Below are positions 1 to 8,858 of a stretch of 64,000 bases of DNA, piece by piece (within the stretch, counting starts at the first letter, position 1; each line of letters begins with the position of its first letter). Under the pieces are notes generated by a model. It saw only the letters and a program-made list of their open reading frames with translations, was not told the DNA's origin and made no database searches. The stretch comes from Paludibacteraceae bacterium (lineage in GTDB: Bacteria; Bacteroidota; Bacteroidia; Bacteroidales; Paludibacteraceae): contig JAFSKL010000026.1 in assembly GCA_017448985.1 (NCBI GenBank), positions 106,612 to 170,611 on the forward strand, written 5' to 3'. The position numbers and the translations under genes are program-made.

Positions 1-970
1 TCCATTGTACCTTATTTGTTTTCCATACATTCTTACACCAATGCCATGTATACGCCAATCGTGACATAGGAATAACCTTAGATGCCAAGACATCAGGTGT
101 ATGAGGAAGTTTATCCACCTGCTTTGTATAGCGTATCAATTCCTCCAAATACGGCTTGTAGATATACTCCATAGTTTCCTTACTGAGTTTGTAAGGGCCT
201 AAATAGAACTCATTATATCTCCCAAAGTCTTGATTATTTAAAAAATGGAAATGATACAATATTAAATTATCCTGCTTACCTTCAATGGCTACATATACCC
301 CATTTTGCTTGTGCTCTACCTCATATTGTTGAATATTCCAAGGAGCACAAAGACCTATGTGCTGCAAGTCATACACATTCTCGTACTTGCTATGAAACTC
401 ATCCAAATATTTCTGATCGCCAAACCTTCCCGATTCGTGTTTTCCATAGCACCACTCTATGCATTGTTTCGTCCATTCGTTCAGTATTCTCAATCCATTT
501 AATGAGCCCTTAAAATGCATATATCCGGCACAATATTGTCCATTCGTCTCCGACAAATTATACCATGGCGTATACCGATGATCCATCAGCATCACATCCG
601 CATCCGGACATTCGTCATATAAGGGTTTTGGATCTGAAAAGAAATACAAATCTGCATCCAAATATGTACATGCCTCTAATTTGAACTTGTCTAAGCAATA
701 TAACAATGCAGGTCCTTTGCATGTCCAACTGTATTCTCCCTTGTTTCGCGATGCTTTGATGGAGAGCAATGAAGGATAAAAGTTTTCCAATTCTGCGATA
801 GATACTATTGTCGCATGCTGCATATCTATGGTTTTCAATATGGCATAACAATCTTCATCCATCGCAAACACATACAGATGGAAAACTGAACATGTGCGTT
901 CTAATGAACGATACAACGCCACCCCTTTTGCAGAATAGTTTGCAAAGAATATAGTACAAAAATTAAGCAT
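1..970 (-). CDS. Glycosyltransferase-like protein, C-terminus beyond the window
   Basis: The frame is open from an ATG at 968-970 to the left edge, so the gene is incomplete at its 3' end. The protein begins MLNFCTIFFANYSAKG and carries YLDADLYFFSDP, a DxD-type nucleotide-sugar site of GT-A enzymes, then FGDQKYLDEF and APWNIQQYE, which resemble Bacteroides polysaccharide-locus glycosyltransferases related to GT8. No signal peptide is seen, so it is probably cytoplasmic. The start codon overlaps the end of the upstream glycosyltransferase gene by 8 bases, which suggests translational coupling. It is the last visible gene of the polysaccharide operon. The fold is fairly sure; donor and acceptor sugars are unknown. 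Confidence 0.82.
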   Translation of the reverse strand, partial: MLNFCTIFFANYSAKGVALYRSLERTCSVFHLYVFAMDEDCYAILKTIDMQHATIVSIAELENFYPSLLSIKASRNKGEYSWTCKGPALLYCLDKFKLEACTYLDADLYFFSDPKPLYDECPDADVMLMDHRYTPWYNLSETNGQYCAGYMHFKGSLNGLRILNEWTKQCIEWCYGKHESGRFGDQKYLDEFHSKYENVYDLQHIGLCAPWNIQQYEVEHKQNGVYVAIEGKQDNLILYHFHFLNNQDFGRYNEFYLGPYKLSKETMEYIYKPYLEELIRYTKQVDKLPHTPDVLASKVIPMSRLAYTWHWCKNVWKTNKVQW

Positions 971-1928
971 AAATCTTCTTCTTAATTTCAAAAGGAACTG
1001 GTTTCTCTAACATACGATATATGATATTGATAATCTTTTGCCATAGCGGACGCTTTTCCTTGCTATAGTAATTCGCAAACGCATTGATAATTCGTCGATC
1101 CTCATACACCACATCTGGCATACGCGGATTTTCAGGGGCAGCAACTACATCATTTCTAAAATCTGTCTCATCCGTTCCGCTGTGAATACCTGTTCCGTCG
1201 AAACCAATATTATCTACATATGGCACGCACGGCAGTATCGCTACTGCGTGGTTACAAAAATGTTGAAACGCATAGCGTATAGCCCAACTATCTATCTTAT
1301 GATCGCGTTGCAAACATAACATTTCAGTTAAATCATCTCCTCCTCGATTGAATGCCTTGATCTGCTCCGGATGTTTAAGAAAGTCATCAAGGTAATCAAG
1401 GCTCCAATCTATTTTTCCCCACCTATCCTTCCATGTAGCCCATCCGGTACTGAAAGGACGCAGACTCACAAACATGTCATACTCATAGTCTGTCGGAATA
1501 GCCATCTTATTCACCGGAGGACGATTCGCTGAAATAGTAAATACCGACGGATAGGATTCATACTTATCCAAGGCCGTATTCATGTATTTAAGGAAGTACG
1601 GAGAGGTGAGTAAATCATCTTCTAGCACTATTACTCTTCCATGTTTTGCTATCACATCCGATACGCCACCTATGATGCTGTTGGCCAAACCTTTGTTAGC
1701 CGCAGCTTCCACGACATGGATATCTTTAAATCCTTTCGACGCATGCGCCACTTCACGCACTTGTTTAACATGCGACTTGCGTTCCTCATTCGCATCAGCC
1801 TTTGGACCATCGCAGAAGATATACAACTCACTATCTCCGGCATATATGTTCTTTGCCAAAGCCTCTATAGTCCGTTTTAGATGTTCGGGTCTATCGTATG
1901 CAAATACTATAATTGGTGCTAAGTTCAT
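963..1928 (-). CDS. Glycosyltransferase, GT-A fold
   Basis: This 321-residue protein starts MNLAPIIVFAYDRPEHLKRT, the usual first strand and helix of a GT2/GNT-I-like sugar transferase. It has an acidic metal-binding motif VLEDDLLTSPYFL near residue 105 and an RPFSTGWATWKDRW segment that is typical of Bacteroidetes polysaccharide transferases. It has no membrane segment. The start overlaps the stop of the deacetylase gene by 4 bases (ATGA), so it belongs to the same tightly packed operon. It presumably adds one sugar to a lipid-linked surface glycan; the sugar cannot be read from the sequence. Confidence 0.85.
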   Translation of the reverse strand: MNLAPIIVFAYDRPEHLKRTIEALAKNIYAGDSELYIFCDGPKADANEERKSHVKQVREVAHASKGFKDIHVVEAAANKGLANSIIGGVSDVIAKHGRVIVLEDDLLTSPYFLKYMNTALDKYESYPSVFTISANRPPVNKMAIPTDYEYDMFVSLRPFSTGWATWKDRWGKIDWSLDYLDDFLKHPEQIKAFNRGGDDLTEMLCLQRDHKIDSWAIRYAFQHFCNHAVAILPCVPYVDNIGFDGTGIHSGTDETDFRNDVVAAPENPRMPDVVYEDRRIINAFANYYSKEKRPLWQKIINIIYRMLEKPVPFEIKKKIYA

Positions 1929-2623
1929 AATAATTCACGATGTATAACATTAGGTTCGTTATAATTCTTCATTCCGTCTATGTAGATAGGGACTATATGT
2001 TGGTTCCGTAAATAAGTATCCGAAAACTGCGTATGGTCGCCATACGCATATGCCCAAAAGGGGATGTAGCGAGGATGAGAGGACAACAAAGCCACATTTT
2101 TCTCAGCCGATGCCACAAACTCATCATTCGTCATATCCGTGGCATACACATGCTCCCAACCATGAGAGCCGATGGTTAGAAATGGATTTTGTTTAGATAG
2201 TTGATCCAGTTCGTCATTCGTCAGATACTTTTCTTTTGGACTCTTCCTATACGACTTACCATCCAAATATTTGCCGTTGATAAACAGCGTCACCGGTATC
2301 TTATGCTCCTCTAACCACGGCAATATTTCTTTCAACGATGCATACCCATCATCAAAAGTCAGCACTGCGTATTTACGATTTCGGAATTTGTCATTGGTCA
2401 TTTGTGAATAGGCATCAGAAAGAGAAATGAACGCTATCCCATTCTGCCGCATAGCTGACACTTTCTGTTTAAACTCATTGATATCCATCCAATCACCACG
2501 ATTCATAGACTCCGCATCAAACTCCGCACAAACATGATGAAGACAATACACCCGTATCGGTTGAAATCTCATCTTCAGCCACTTCCGTTTAATCTTATGT
2601 AGTAGTTTGTCTATCATTATCAT
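1925..2623 (-). CDS. Polysaccharide deacetylase, NodB domain
   Basis: The 232-residue protein has the NodB homology signature: TFDDGYAS near residue 90 (catalytic base and metal-binding Asp) and IGSHGWEH near residue 152 (the metal-binding His pair in the S-H-x-x-x-H position). FWAYAYGDHTQF near residue 190 fits the later active-site motif. The family removes N- or O-acetyl groups from sugars or related amides. An unusually basic N-terminus (KLLHKIKRKWLK) replaces a clear signal peptide, so it probably acts in the cytoplasm or at the inner membrane face. It overlaps both neighbours by 4 bases. In this context it may deacetylate a glycan intermediate. Confidence 0.87.
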   Translation of the reverse strand: MIMIDKLLHKIKRKWLKMRFQPIRVYCLHHVCAEFDAESMNRGDWMDINEFKQKVSAMRQNGIAFISLSDAYSQMTNDKFRNRKYAVLTFDDGYASLKEILPWLEEHKIPVTLFINGKYLDGKSYRKSPKEKYLTNDELDQLSKQNPFLTIGSHGWEHVYATDMTNDEFVASAEKNVALLSSHPRYIPFWAYAYGDHTQFSDTYLRNQHIVPIYIDGMKNYNEPNVIHRELL

Positions 2624-3678
2624 GTTAAATTATCTCCATCTCCCGATTGCATCTCCTTGCTCGCATCATACCCAAATCCTTGTGGATAAGCAAATGATTT
2701 CTTTATCTGGCTCGTCTTCGTATAGATCATATATCCCTGTAAGAACTGCAACAACCGCTCATTGGATAGCAGCACCTGCGGAGTATTAAAATACAAGATA
2801 TGCTCGGCTACCGACAGGAACACCTTCTGCTCAAATCCAGGATTGCAATAGATATAACTTACATCTATCCCATTTGCGGACTTATTGAGGATATAGAAAC
2901 CCACAAGATCATAATCATAATACACTTCTACTCCATAGATATGAGTTTCTTGCTTCGTGGAGGTAAATACCGAATCTCTCTCTACTCTATTTATTATCGG
3001 ACTATCCTGCATCAACGGATAATTCAATATCCAGTTGAACATCTCCTGTGAGCGCAAGAATACATCATTGGTGCTATGCTCTTGGATAAAGGCATATACC
3101 GCATCCGATACAAACGGAGCATACTTGATTCGAAAATCAGCCTTTCTAATGTCTCGCATCAAATCGGACTTACGATTGGTTCGTGCATACTCTATCCGCT
3201 CCTCTAGTCTTGCTAACTGTGCTTTGATACTATTTCCCTTAATAGCCCTGCCGGAAAGAACATACTGCGGGACAAAATCCACATTCAATCCACAGAACAT
3301 CAGATTGGCTATCGATGCATCTGCGGCATTCAGATCAAAATAATGTTCACCATACAACTCGCAAAACTGCCCAATCACGATTGCAGCATAGCCCCTACCC
3401 TCATATTTCGGATTGCAGTAGAGCGTGGTGTTCCAATACATCCGTTTTCCTCGACTCTCATCCGGGAAGAGATGCGTGTAGGCAGCCACCTCGTTATTCA
3501 CAAAGATAGCGGAGACGATATTCAAATCGTCCGTTACATACGGATTATGGATGATTGACCATGCACGGGTACGAGAGATTACCTCTTCCGATAATCCTCG
3601 TTCACCCAATCCGGTTTTCAACCAGTCACGCACTTGCTGAACCGTGAATAACTCCAAACGGATATTCTCTTCCATCAT
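2620..3678 (-). CDS. GNAT-like acyltransferase of the polysaccharide locus
   Basis: This 352-residue protein has a GNAT-like core in its first half: a strand with YWNTTLYCNPKYEGRGYAAIVIG around residues 80-105, where the G-R-G-Y-A turn is the expected acyl-CoA or carrier pyrophosphate-binding loop. The second half (about residues 180-340) is less clear and may be a second degenerate GNAT domain (VGFYILNKSA, then YCNPGFEQKVFLSVAEHIL). The gene lies between the acyl carrier protein and the deacetylase with 4-base overlaps on both sides. A reasonable inference is that it transfers a group from the carrier protein to a sugar amine. The function is not proven by the sequence. Confidence 0.7.
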   Translation of the reverse strand: MMEENIRLELFTVQQVRDWLKTGLGERGLSEEVISRTRAWSIIHNPYVTDDLNIVSAIFVNNEVAAYTHLFPDESRGKRMYWNTTLYCNPKYEGRGYAAIVIGQFCELYGEHYFDLNAADASIANLMFCGLNVDFVPQYVLSGRAIKGNSIKAQLARLEERIEYARTNRKSDLMRDIRKADFRIKYAPFVSDAVYAFIQEHSTNDVFLRSQEMFNWILNYPLMQDSPIINRVERDSVFTSTKQETHIYGVEVYYDYDLVGFYILNKSANGIDVSYIYCNPGFEQKVFLSVAEHILYFNTPQVLLSNERLLQFLQGYMIYTKTSQIKKSFAYPQGFGYDASKEMQSGDGDNLT

Positions 3679-3917
3679 GCCATGTGTTTTTCGATAGACG
3701 CAATGATATTGCCCATCGTCTTGAGGTTAAACAGTTCCATCATCTTGAATTTGAAACCAAACTGGTTCTCAATCTCCGTCAAGAACTGCATAAAAGCCAA
3801 GCTGGTCCATGTGGGCACATTGTCTGCCGACATATCATCTGTTAAGACTAAATCTTGGCTTTCGAAAATGGCTCTCGCTATTGGAGTCAATTTTTCAATA
3901 ATTTCACTTCTTTCCAT
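3675..3917 (-). CDS. Acyl or aminoacyl carrier protein
   Basis: This is an 80-residue, acidic, four-helix protein of normal carrier length. The serine expected to carry 4'-phosphopantetheine sits in VPTWTSLAFMQFLTEIE at about residue 39. The usual D-S-L is here T-S-L, a variation found in carriers used outside fatty-acid synthesis. It is the first gene of a run of overlapping genes and shares its operon with an adenylating ligase (4,546-5,991), so it is more likely a dedicated carrier for an amino or hydroxy acid than the housekeeping AcpP. An AT-rich repeated element lies directly before its ATG. Confidence 0.88.
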   Translation of the reverse strand: MERSEIIEKLTPIARAIFESQDLVLTDDMSADNVPTWTSLAFMQFLTEIENQFGFKFKMMELFNLKTMGNIIASIEKHMA

Positions 3918-4147
3918 CGTATGAAAATTATATTAATTATAGTTCGATTATATTAATTATATTTCTTAGTTAACCAAAAAAGTTTTAAGAAAAATCATTG
4001 ATAGAAATGGTACTTGCAGTACCCCAAGACTTTATTCTGAATAGCCTACTTGATAGTAAACTCTCAGATAGCCTCTTCATAATAAACTCTTTCATCACGG
4101 ATGTCATTTCTATCAATGTCAAAAAATACCAAAAAATTCCAAAAATA
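3918..4147 (-). repeat. AT-rich dispersed element, copy upstream of the carrier-protein gene
   Basis: No gene is visible here. The stretch begins with a doubled AATTATA motif directly before the ATG of the carrier-protein gene, then has GTTAACCAAAAAAGTT, a CATTGATAG motif and ACTCTCAGATAG near 4,052-4,066. The same blocks in the same order occur at 11,951-12,165 and partly at 10,155-10,280, so this is a dispersed element. It may act as a leader or promoter. No perfect TTTG/TAnnTTTG promoter is seen in it. Confidence 0.6.
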
Positions 4148-4549
4148 TTATTTTTCAACAAGCTCTATGTAACCTACATCTAAATGATATAGATAACATA
4201 TCTTTCTATTCTCCATCGCTATACTCTCCACTGGCATGAAGAGAGGTTTGAAGCCTTCTTCATACAGATCTTCTACGGCTTGCATGATATCTTCCACCAC
4301 ATAGCAGATATGGTACGGGCTCACGCCTTGCGTACGGAGAATGTTATCCACCGGTGAATCACCTTCTAATGGTGACACCAATTCTATCGTAGTCATACCC
4401 GGCTTCGTCAAAAACGCAATCTTAGTGTTCTGCACCTTCTCCTCATAGATTTCCGACAATGTCCATCCGGCTACTACATACAAAGCTGCACTCTTCTCTA
4501 TATCCTTCACGGCATAGCCGATATGATCCATTTCAATTAAATTTTTCAT
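4148..4549 (-). CDS. VOC family protein, glyoxalase or epimerase-like
   Basis: The 133-residue protein is a single vicinal-oxygen-chelate unit of two beta-alpha-beta-beta-beta modules. Likely metal ligands are His in MDHIGYAV (residue 9), Glu in TTIELVSP (about 56), His in SPYHICYVV (about 78) and Glu in VGYIELVEK near the C-terminus, which is the arrangement of methylmalonyl-CoA epimerase and glyoxalase I relatives. The start overlaps the ligase stop by 4 bases. Being beside an adenylating ligase and a carrier protein, it could epimerise or otherwise modify the acyl group. That role is inferred. Confidence 0.8.
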   Translation of the reverse strand: MKNLIEMDHIGYAVKDIEKSAALYVVAGWTLSEIYEEKVQNTKIAFLTKPGMTTIELVSPLEGDSPVDNILRTQGVSPYHICYVVEDIMQAVEDLYEEGFKPLFMPVESIAMENRKICYLYHLDVGYIELVEK

Positions 4550-5991
4550 TTCAGTTTCTCTTTTAAAGCATTACGATCTACTTTCTCACTTTTGTTAAGC
4601 GGGAAGGTGGGTTCAAACAAGATACGCGTCGGTATCATATAGTGCGGCATCTTGCTGCGCAGATGCTCCACCAGCGGCTTCGTATCTTCCGCTTGCGCTT
4701 CCACAAACAGCGCTATCTCCGTCAGATTCTGCACATTCTGGAACGCTATCGCAATCACGCGTCGCTCATTCTCATAGAACGTACGAGCATGATGCTCAAT
4801 CTCCCCGAGTTCCACACGGAAACCCTGGATCTTCGCTTGCTGGTCGATGCGTCCGGAATACATGATATTCCCGCTCTCATGCCAGTAGCACAAGTCTCCC
4901 GTATGGTAGTACCGCACACCGTCGCGCACAAAGAACGAACTTGCATTCTTCTCCTCGTTCTTCCAATAACCCGGTGTCACCTGATCTCCTGCAACGCACA
5001 ACTCTCCCTTCTCTTGTCCTTCGACTAACGATCCATCGTCTCGGATGATGATGGCTTGCACGTTCGCTAAGGGTTTACCGATGGAGATGATGCCATTCAA
5101 ACTCAGGTTCTCCCCTCCGCGCGTCAGTTTGTAGTACGTGCAGTAGATTGTTGCTTCTGTCGGACCATAGAAATCGTAGATCTCCGTGTTCTTTGCGCAA
5201 CCATACCACGCTTCCATCAGGTCCACCGGACAAGCCTCAGCCGTGAGGATGCACGCTTTCATGCTGCTTGCGTCGAACTCCTCGAAGTACGGACGCAAGT
5301 ACGTCAGCATCGATGGTGCCATAGCACCAAACGTGATGCCTTGCTCCTGGATCAGCGACGCGGCATAAAGGTACTTCACCTGTCCGTAAGGCACAGTATA
5401 GACGCATGCTCCGTGTGTCAATGCTACGAGGTAGGACTGCACAGAGACATCGAACGTCAAATCAAACACCTGCATGCACCGGTCATCCGGAGTGATGTCG
5501 ATGCCGGTCTTCCAGAACGAGTCCATGAACGCTGCGATGTTCCGTCGCGTCAGTTGCACACCTTTGGGTACACCGGTGCTACCGCTTGTGAACAGGATAT
5601 ATGCCAAGTCATCCTCTCTCGCCTCTACCCAATCATCGAGCAGATCACCCGTGTACTGTGCATCGCAAGCATCCAGCACGTTCGAACAACCTACTTGCTC
5701 CTTGATGGAAGCGATACGTTCCTCCGGCCATGACGGATGCAGCGGCACGTATGCCTTGCCTTCCATCCATAGCGCAAAGATAGACGCGTAAGTGTTCAAG
5801 TCATCATGTAGCGACAGTCCCCAGATTTGTTCGTATTTCTCAGCTGCACGGATAACGTTGCGGATAGCCGATACGCGTTCTGCAAACTGACGATAGGTAT
5901 AGTGCGTACCATCGATGTAGAAGGCATTGCGTTCTGCATATTTCGCAATACTCTCGCAAGCTGATTTTAATATATATTTTTCAAACATCAT
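4546..5991 (-). CDS. Stand-alone adenylating ligase, amino-acid adenylation type
   Basis: This 481-residue ANL-superfamily enzyme has the full set of core motifs: ILFTSGSTGVPKG at 132-144, YGPTEATIY at 275-283, YHTGDL at 362-367, RIDQQAKIQGFRVELGEIE at 381-399 and the C-terminal catalytic lysine in NKSEKVDR near 470. Asp181 in LTFDVSV sits where NRPS adenylation domains and DltA hold the substrate amino group, so an amino acid is a likely substrate. It has no fused carrier or condensation domain; the carrier at 3,675-3,917 is the obvious acceptor. It overlaps the VOC gene by 4 bases. Its first codons fall in a short heptamer tract. Confidence 0.9.
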   Translation of the reverse strand: MMFEKYILKSACESIAKYAERNAFYIDGTHYTYRQFAERVSAIRNVIRAAEKYEQIWGLSLHDDLNTYASIFALWMEGKAYVPLHPSWPEERIASIKEQVGCSNVLDACDAQYTGDLLDDWVEAREDDLAYILFTSGSTGVPKGVQLTRRNIAAFMDSFWKTGIDITPDDRCMQVFDLTFDVSVQSYLVALTHGACVYTVPYGQVKYLYAASLIQEQGITFGAMAPSMLTYLRPYFEEFDASSMKACILTAEACPVDLMEAWYGCAKNTEIYDFYGPTEATIYCTYYKLTRGGENLSLNGIISIGKPLANVQAIIIRDDGSLVEGQEKGELCVAGDQVTPGYWKNEEKNASSFFVRDGVRYYHTGDLCYWHESGNIMYSGRIDQQAKIQGFRVELGEIEHHARTFYENERRVIAIAFQNVQNLTEIALFVEAQAEDTKPLVEHLRSKMPHYMIPTRILFEPTFPLNKSEKVDRNALKEKLK

Positions 5992-6011
5992 ACATTATAC
6001 ATCAAACATAG
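5982..6011. repeat. Heptamer tract over the ligase start codon
   Basis: Read on the minus strand, the tract runs TATGTTT, GATGTAT, AATGTAT, GATGTTT with a 7-base period. The ATGATG of the ligase gene is part of the last units, so the repeat supplies both the leader and the first codons. Confidence 0.6.
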
Positions 6012-6017
6012 TTTCGT

Positions 6018-7037
6018 TCATCCTTTCATTAGCTCTTTCATCATATACATCCACATCATTGCTTGCCATATTGGATACGGTAACCTATAATTGAATATAA
6101 CTTTCGTCTTTCGATTCATAAACTCTTGGTACCGCACTACCAACGGAGCATAGTTCTGCACCTCTTGATAGAACAACCCCTGCTCCTTTTGAGTCATCCG
6201 CAGTACATTACGCGAATCATCATTCAATGCTAATCCTATCTCATGCTTCAAATTCTCCTCAATAACAGCATTGTCACTCAAACTCCGCAAACCATTCACC
6301 TCATTTGCATAAAGCAACGATCCCGCAATCAAAGCGTTAGCACGCAACTTACCCCTACTGCCTGTTGTGGATTCCGGTCGCCTATAGACATGATAACAAC
6401 TATCGCTCACCGTACTCACTCGCTTTGCCAATAACTCTGCCTTCCAGACAAACACAACATCCTGACTGGAACGAATAACCGGATAACGTATCTGATTCGC
6501 CTCTAAGAACATTCTCTTGTACAAACAGCATGTATGAGAGGCCATATCATACAGATACCGAGGAGCACACTGTGTAAGGGTAAAATCTATTCCTGTTTGT
6601 ATATCGTCCTTCGTTTTGTGTATGCCGCTTCTACTTTCCTCACCGCTCTCACTTGTATAAATATGGTTGAATAACAATATGTCTAAATCCTGCATCTCTG
6701 ACTTTTTAATCAGTTTGCCCAGCACATTGGTCTCAATACTATCATCCGGATCTACGCACCATACATACTTTCCTTGCGCTGCATCTATCCCTGTATTCCT
6801 TGCACCTCCGGCATTCTTGTTCACAGTGTGGCATATCAGTCGAACATTCGGATATAGTCTCTGATGCGCCTTAATCACTGCTACCGTATTATCCTTTGAG
6901 CAATCATCCACACATATCACCTCATACTCCGATTGCGGAATATCCTGATGCTCAATCGACTCAATGCAGCGCCCGATATAAGGTGCTACATTATAACACG
7001 GCAATATAAATGATATCTTCAACATACCATTCTTCAT
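6018..7037 (-). CDS. Family 2 glycosyltransferase
   Basis: The 339-residue protein begins ISFILPCYNVAPYIGRCIES, has ICVDDCSKDNT near residue 40, NAGGARNTGID near 78 and the DxD-type CVDPDDSI near 95: a classic GT2 catalytic domain. An internal ATG at 7,023-7,025 (MLKISF) is an equally good start. No membrane segment follows, so it should be a soluble transferase at the inner membrane face. The start overlaps the FdtA-like gene by 4 bases. It probably adds a sugar in the same surface glycan. Confidence 0.93.
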   Translation of the reverse strand: MKNGMLKISFILPCYNVAPYIGRCIESIEHQDIPQSEYEVICVDDCSKDNTVAVIKAHQRLYPNVRLICHTVNKNAGGARNTGIDAAQGKYVWCVDPDDSIETNVLGKLIKKSEMQDLDILLFNHIYTSESGEESRSGIHKTKDDIQTGIDFTLTQCAPRYLYDMASHTCCLYKRMFLEANQIRYPVIRSSQDVVFVWKAELLAKRVSTVSDSCYHVYRRPESTTGSRGKLRANALIAGSLLYANEVNGLRSLSDNAVIEENLKHEIGLALNDDSRNVLRMTQKEQGLFYQEVQNYAPLVVRYQEFMNRKTKVIFNYRLPYPIWQAMMWMYMMKELMKG

Positions 7038-7900
7038 TTCCTATACTCCTCAAAATCTTTATACTCCCGAATGTAATCATCCGGTTTATACAATTCACTC
7101 GCTAACACCATACATATCGAGCCACTCGAAAAATCCGTTAATGTTCTCCATATACCTGGTTTAATAAGCAACCCCTGATACGGACGGTTTAAAGTAAAAG
7201 CCTTTTTGTTCATACCGTCATCTAATATAACTGTAAACGCTCCACTTGCTGCCACTATCAATTGATACAACGCCTTATGTGCATGCCCTCCTCTATCTGC
7301 TCCACCCGGCACATCGTACAAGTAATAGATCCGCTTCACATCAAACGGCACTTCTTTCCCATTTTCCACCACCGAAATGTCGCCTTTGCGTTGTGAGTGA
7401 TGACGATCCAACTCTATGATGCCGCAATCGGGAACCAAATGCTTTGCTATCGGTAATTGGTAATTGGTTATTGGTGACTGGTTATTGCCTTTAGGACCGG
7501 GTATCAAAGTTCGCAATTCATCCATGGAGCGGATAGCATCGGACGGATCGTAGAAAGTGGAAGCCGCGATTACGGCCACGCTGTTACTCGAAAAATTCTC
7601 CACCGCTCTCCAATACCCGGCAGGGATATAGACTCCCATATACGACCGGTTCAACGAGAATTTCCACTCCCGCTCACAATCTTTCACCACCACATCAAAA
7701 CTTCCTGACATCGCAACAATAAACTCCTCCGTCGTCTTATACGCTACGCCACCCCTTTCTTCTCCTCCCGGGACATCGTATATCCAATGCACACGACGAA
7801 TAGTGAACGGTATCTGGTTGTCATTCTCAAAGAACGACAAGTTTCCTCGCTCATCCAGGAATTTTGGTAATTGTATCAGTCGAGGTATAGTCATAACCAT
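7034..7900 (-). CDS. Tandem FdtA-like sugar 3,4-ketoisomerase (two cupin domains)
   Basis: The 288-residue protein is two FdtA/QdtA (WxcM-like) cupins in a row, about 7-135 and 155-285, each close to the normal single-domain length. The family converts dTDP-4-keto-6-deoxyglucose to a 3-keto sugar for transamination. Domain 2 keeps the RGGHAHK motif with the catalytic His pair; domain 1 reads RGGVAYK and has lost both, so it may serve only for folding or dimerising. The linker contains a heptamer-derived insert (NNQSPITNYQLPI). An FdtB-like aminotransferase is at 12,857-13,978 and an FdtC-like acetyltransferase at 52,952-53,542. It overlaps the GT8 gene by 1 base (TAATG). Confidence 0.88.
   Translation of the reverse strand: MVMTIPRLIQLPKFLDERGNLSFFENDNQIPFTIRRVHWIYDVPGGEERGGVAYKTTEEFIVAMSGSFDVVVKDCEREWKFSLNRSYMGVYIPAGYWRAVENFSSNSVAVIAASTFYDPSDAIRSMDELRTLIPGPKGNNQSPITNYQLPIAKHLVPDCGIIELDRHHSQRKGDISVVENGKEVPFDVKRIYYLYDVPGGADRGGHAHKALYQLIVAASGAFTVILDDGMNKKAFTLNRPYQGLLIKPGIWRTLTDFSSGSICMVLASELYKPDDYIREYKDFEEYRK
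7452..7486. repeat. In-frame heptamer tract in the FdtA-like gene
   Basis: Five units (GGTAATT, GGTAATT, GGTTATT, GGTGACT, GGTTATT) encode on the minus strand the linker peptide around SPITNYQLPI between the two cupin domains. The reading frame is kept. Confidence 0.85.
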
Positions 7901-8838
7901 TAGCGTTTAGTTAAAAATTTTGCTTCTTCCGCTAAATTGTCTTTCGTCTTCCATGGTTTGAAAATTCGCTTAGCCCAATCCCTTATGTAACCTATTCGCA
8001 GAAGACACCTCCATGGGGATTTCCGATAATACTTATACCATAGTTTTGTATATGGTCTATTTATGTTTTCAATTTGCCATGGTTTGCGCTTATCGGAATA
8101 ATGGATGATAATTGGATGATGAGCAGCTTCTAAAATTTCCTTTTTGAAATCCTCGCTATGATCCTCCCAATAGGATTTCCATAAGAATTTACTCTGAAAA
8201 TTATATTGCAAAGGCAAACGAAGAATCTTGGTGTGTAGTAAAGCATTCGCCACATCTTGATCCATCATATTTAAGTACTGTTTCGCTGTGTTGACATACT
8301 CTATTGCCTTTTTGGAATAATGTATCTCGCGAAGGTAATCCAAATCATACAGCATTGTGCCATTGTTATAATAGCCATACTTGGGGTCATAACCTAACCG
8401 CTCAAAGATAAATGGTTCATTCCAATCCGGAGCCCAAACCATACCACATGCATTGCCGTTCAAATCCATTTCCCATAACGGACGGATATCTCCATCGACT
8501 ATCATGTCTCCGTCCAGATAAATAACGCGATGCATGTCTTGAGGTAAGATATCAGCGATTTTCAAGTTATAATAAGCCGCATAATTAATATGTCCGTGGT
8601 ACGGAAAATCTGTTACCTTGCTCTTATCAATTTCATATATGGATAATTTCGAGCGATTTTTGCTCACTAATCGGATGAATTTATCCTTCACTTTTTGCGG
8701 TATCGTATCATCCGTTATCCAATGAATATGAAATTGGTTTTTCTGATTGTTTATAAACAGTGATGTCAACAACACCCCATAAAAAGGAGCATAATTTCTA
8801 TCACATGCCATTAAAATATGTATTACATCTTTTCTCAT
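7900..8838 (-). CDS. Family 8 glycosyltransferase
   Basis: The 312-residue protein has the GT8 layout: HILMACDRNYAPFYGVLLTSL at the N-terminus, the DxD motif in RVIYLDGDMIVDGDI near residue 107, YYNNGTMLYDLDYLRE near 160 and HYSDKRKPWQ near 245. The family includes LPS core galactosyl- and glucosyltransferases. The end YRKSPWRCLLRIGYIRDWAKRIFK is basic and aromatic, which suits membrane attachment. It lies directly downstream of the exporter ATPase gene in the same operon. Confidence 0.93.
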   Translation of the reverse strand: MRKDVIHILMACDRNYAPFYGVLLTSLFINNQKNQFHIHWITDDTIPQKVKDKFIRLVSKNRSKLSIYEIDKSKVTDFPYHGHINYAAYYNLKIADILPQDMHRVIYLDGDMIVDGDIRPLWEMDLNGNACGMVWAPDWNEPFIFERLGYDPKYGYYNNGTMLYDLDYLREIHYSKKAIEYVNTAKQYLNMMDQDVANALLHTKILRLPLQYNFQSKFLWKSYWEDHSEDFKKEILEAAHHPIIIHYSDKRKPWQIENINRPYTKLWYKYYRKSPWRCLLRIGYIRDWAKRIFKPWKTKDNLAEEAKFLTKR

Positions 8839-8858
8839 AATGATGCGATTCTCATCAA

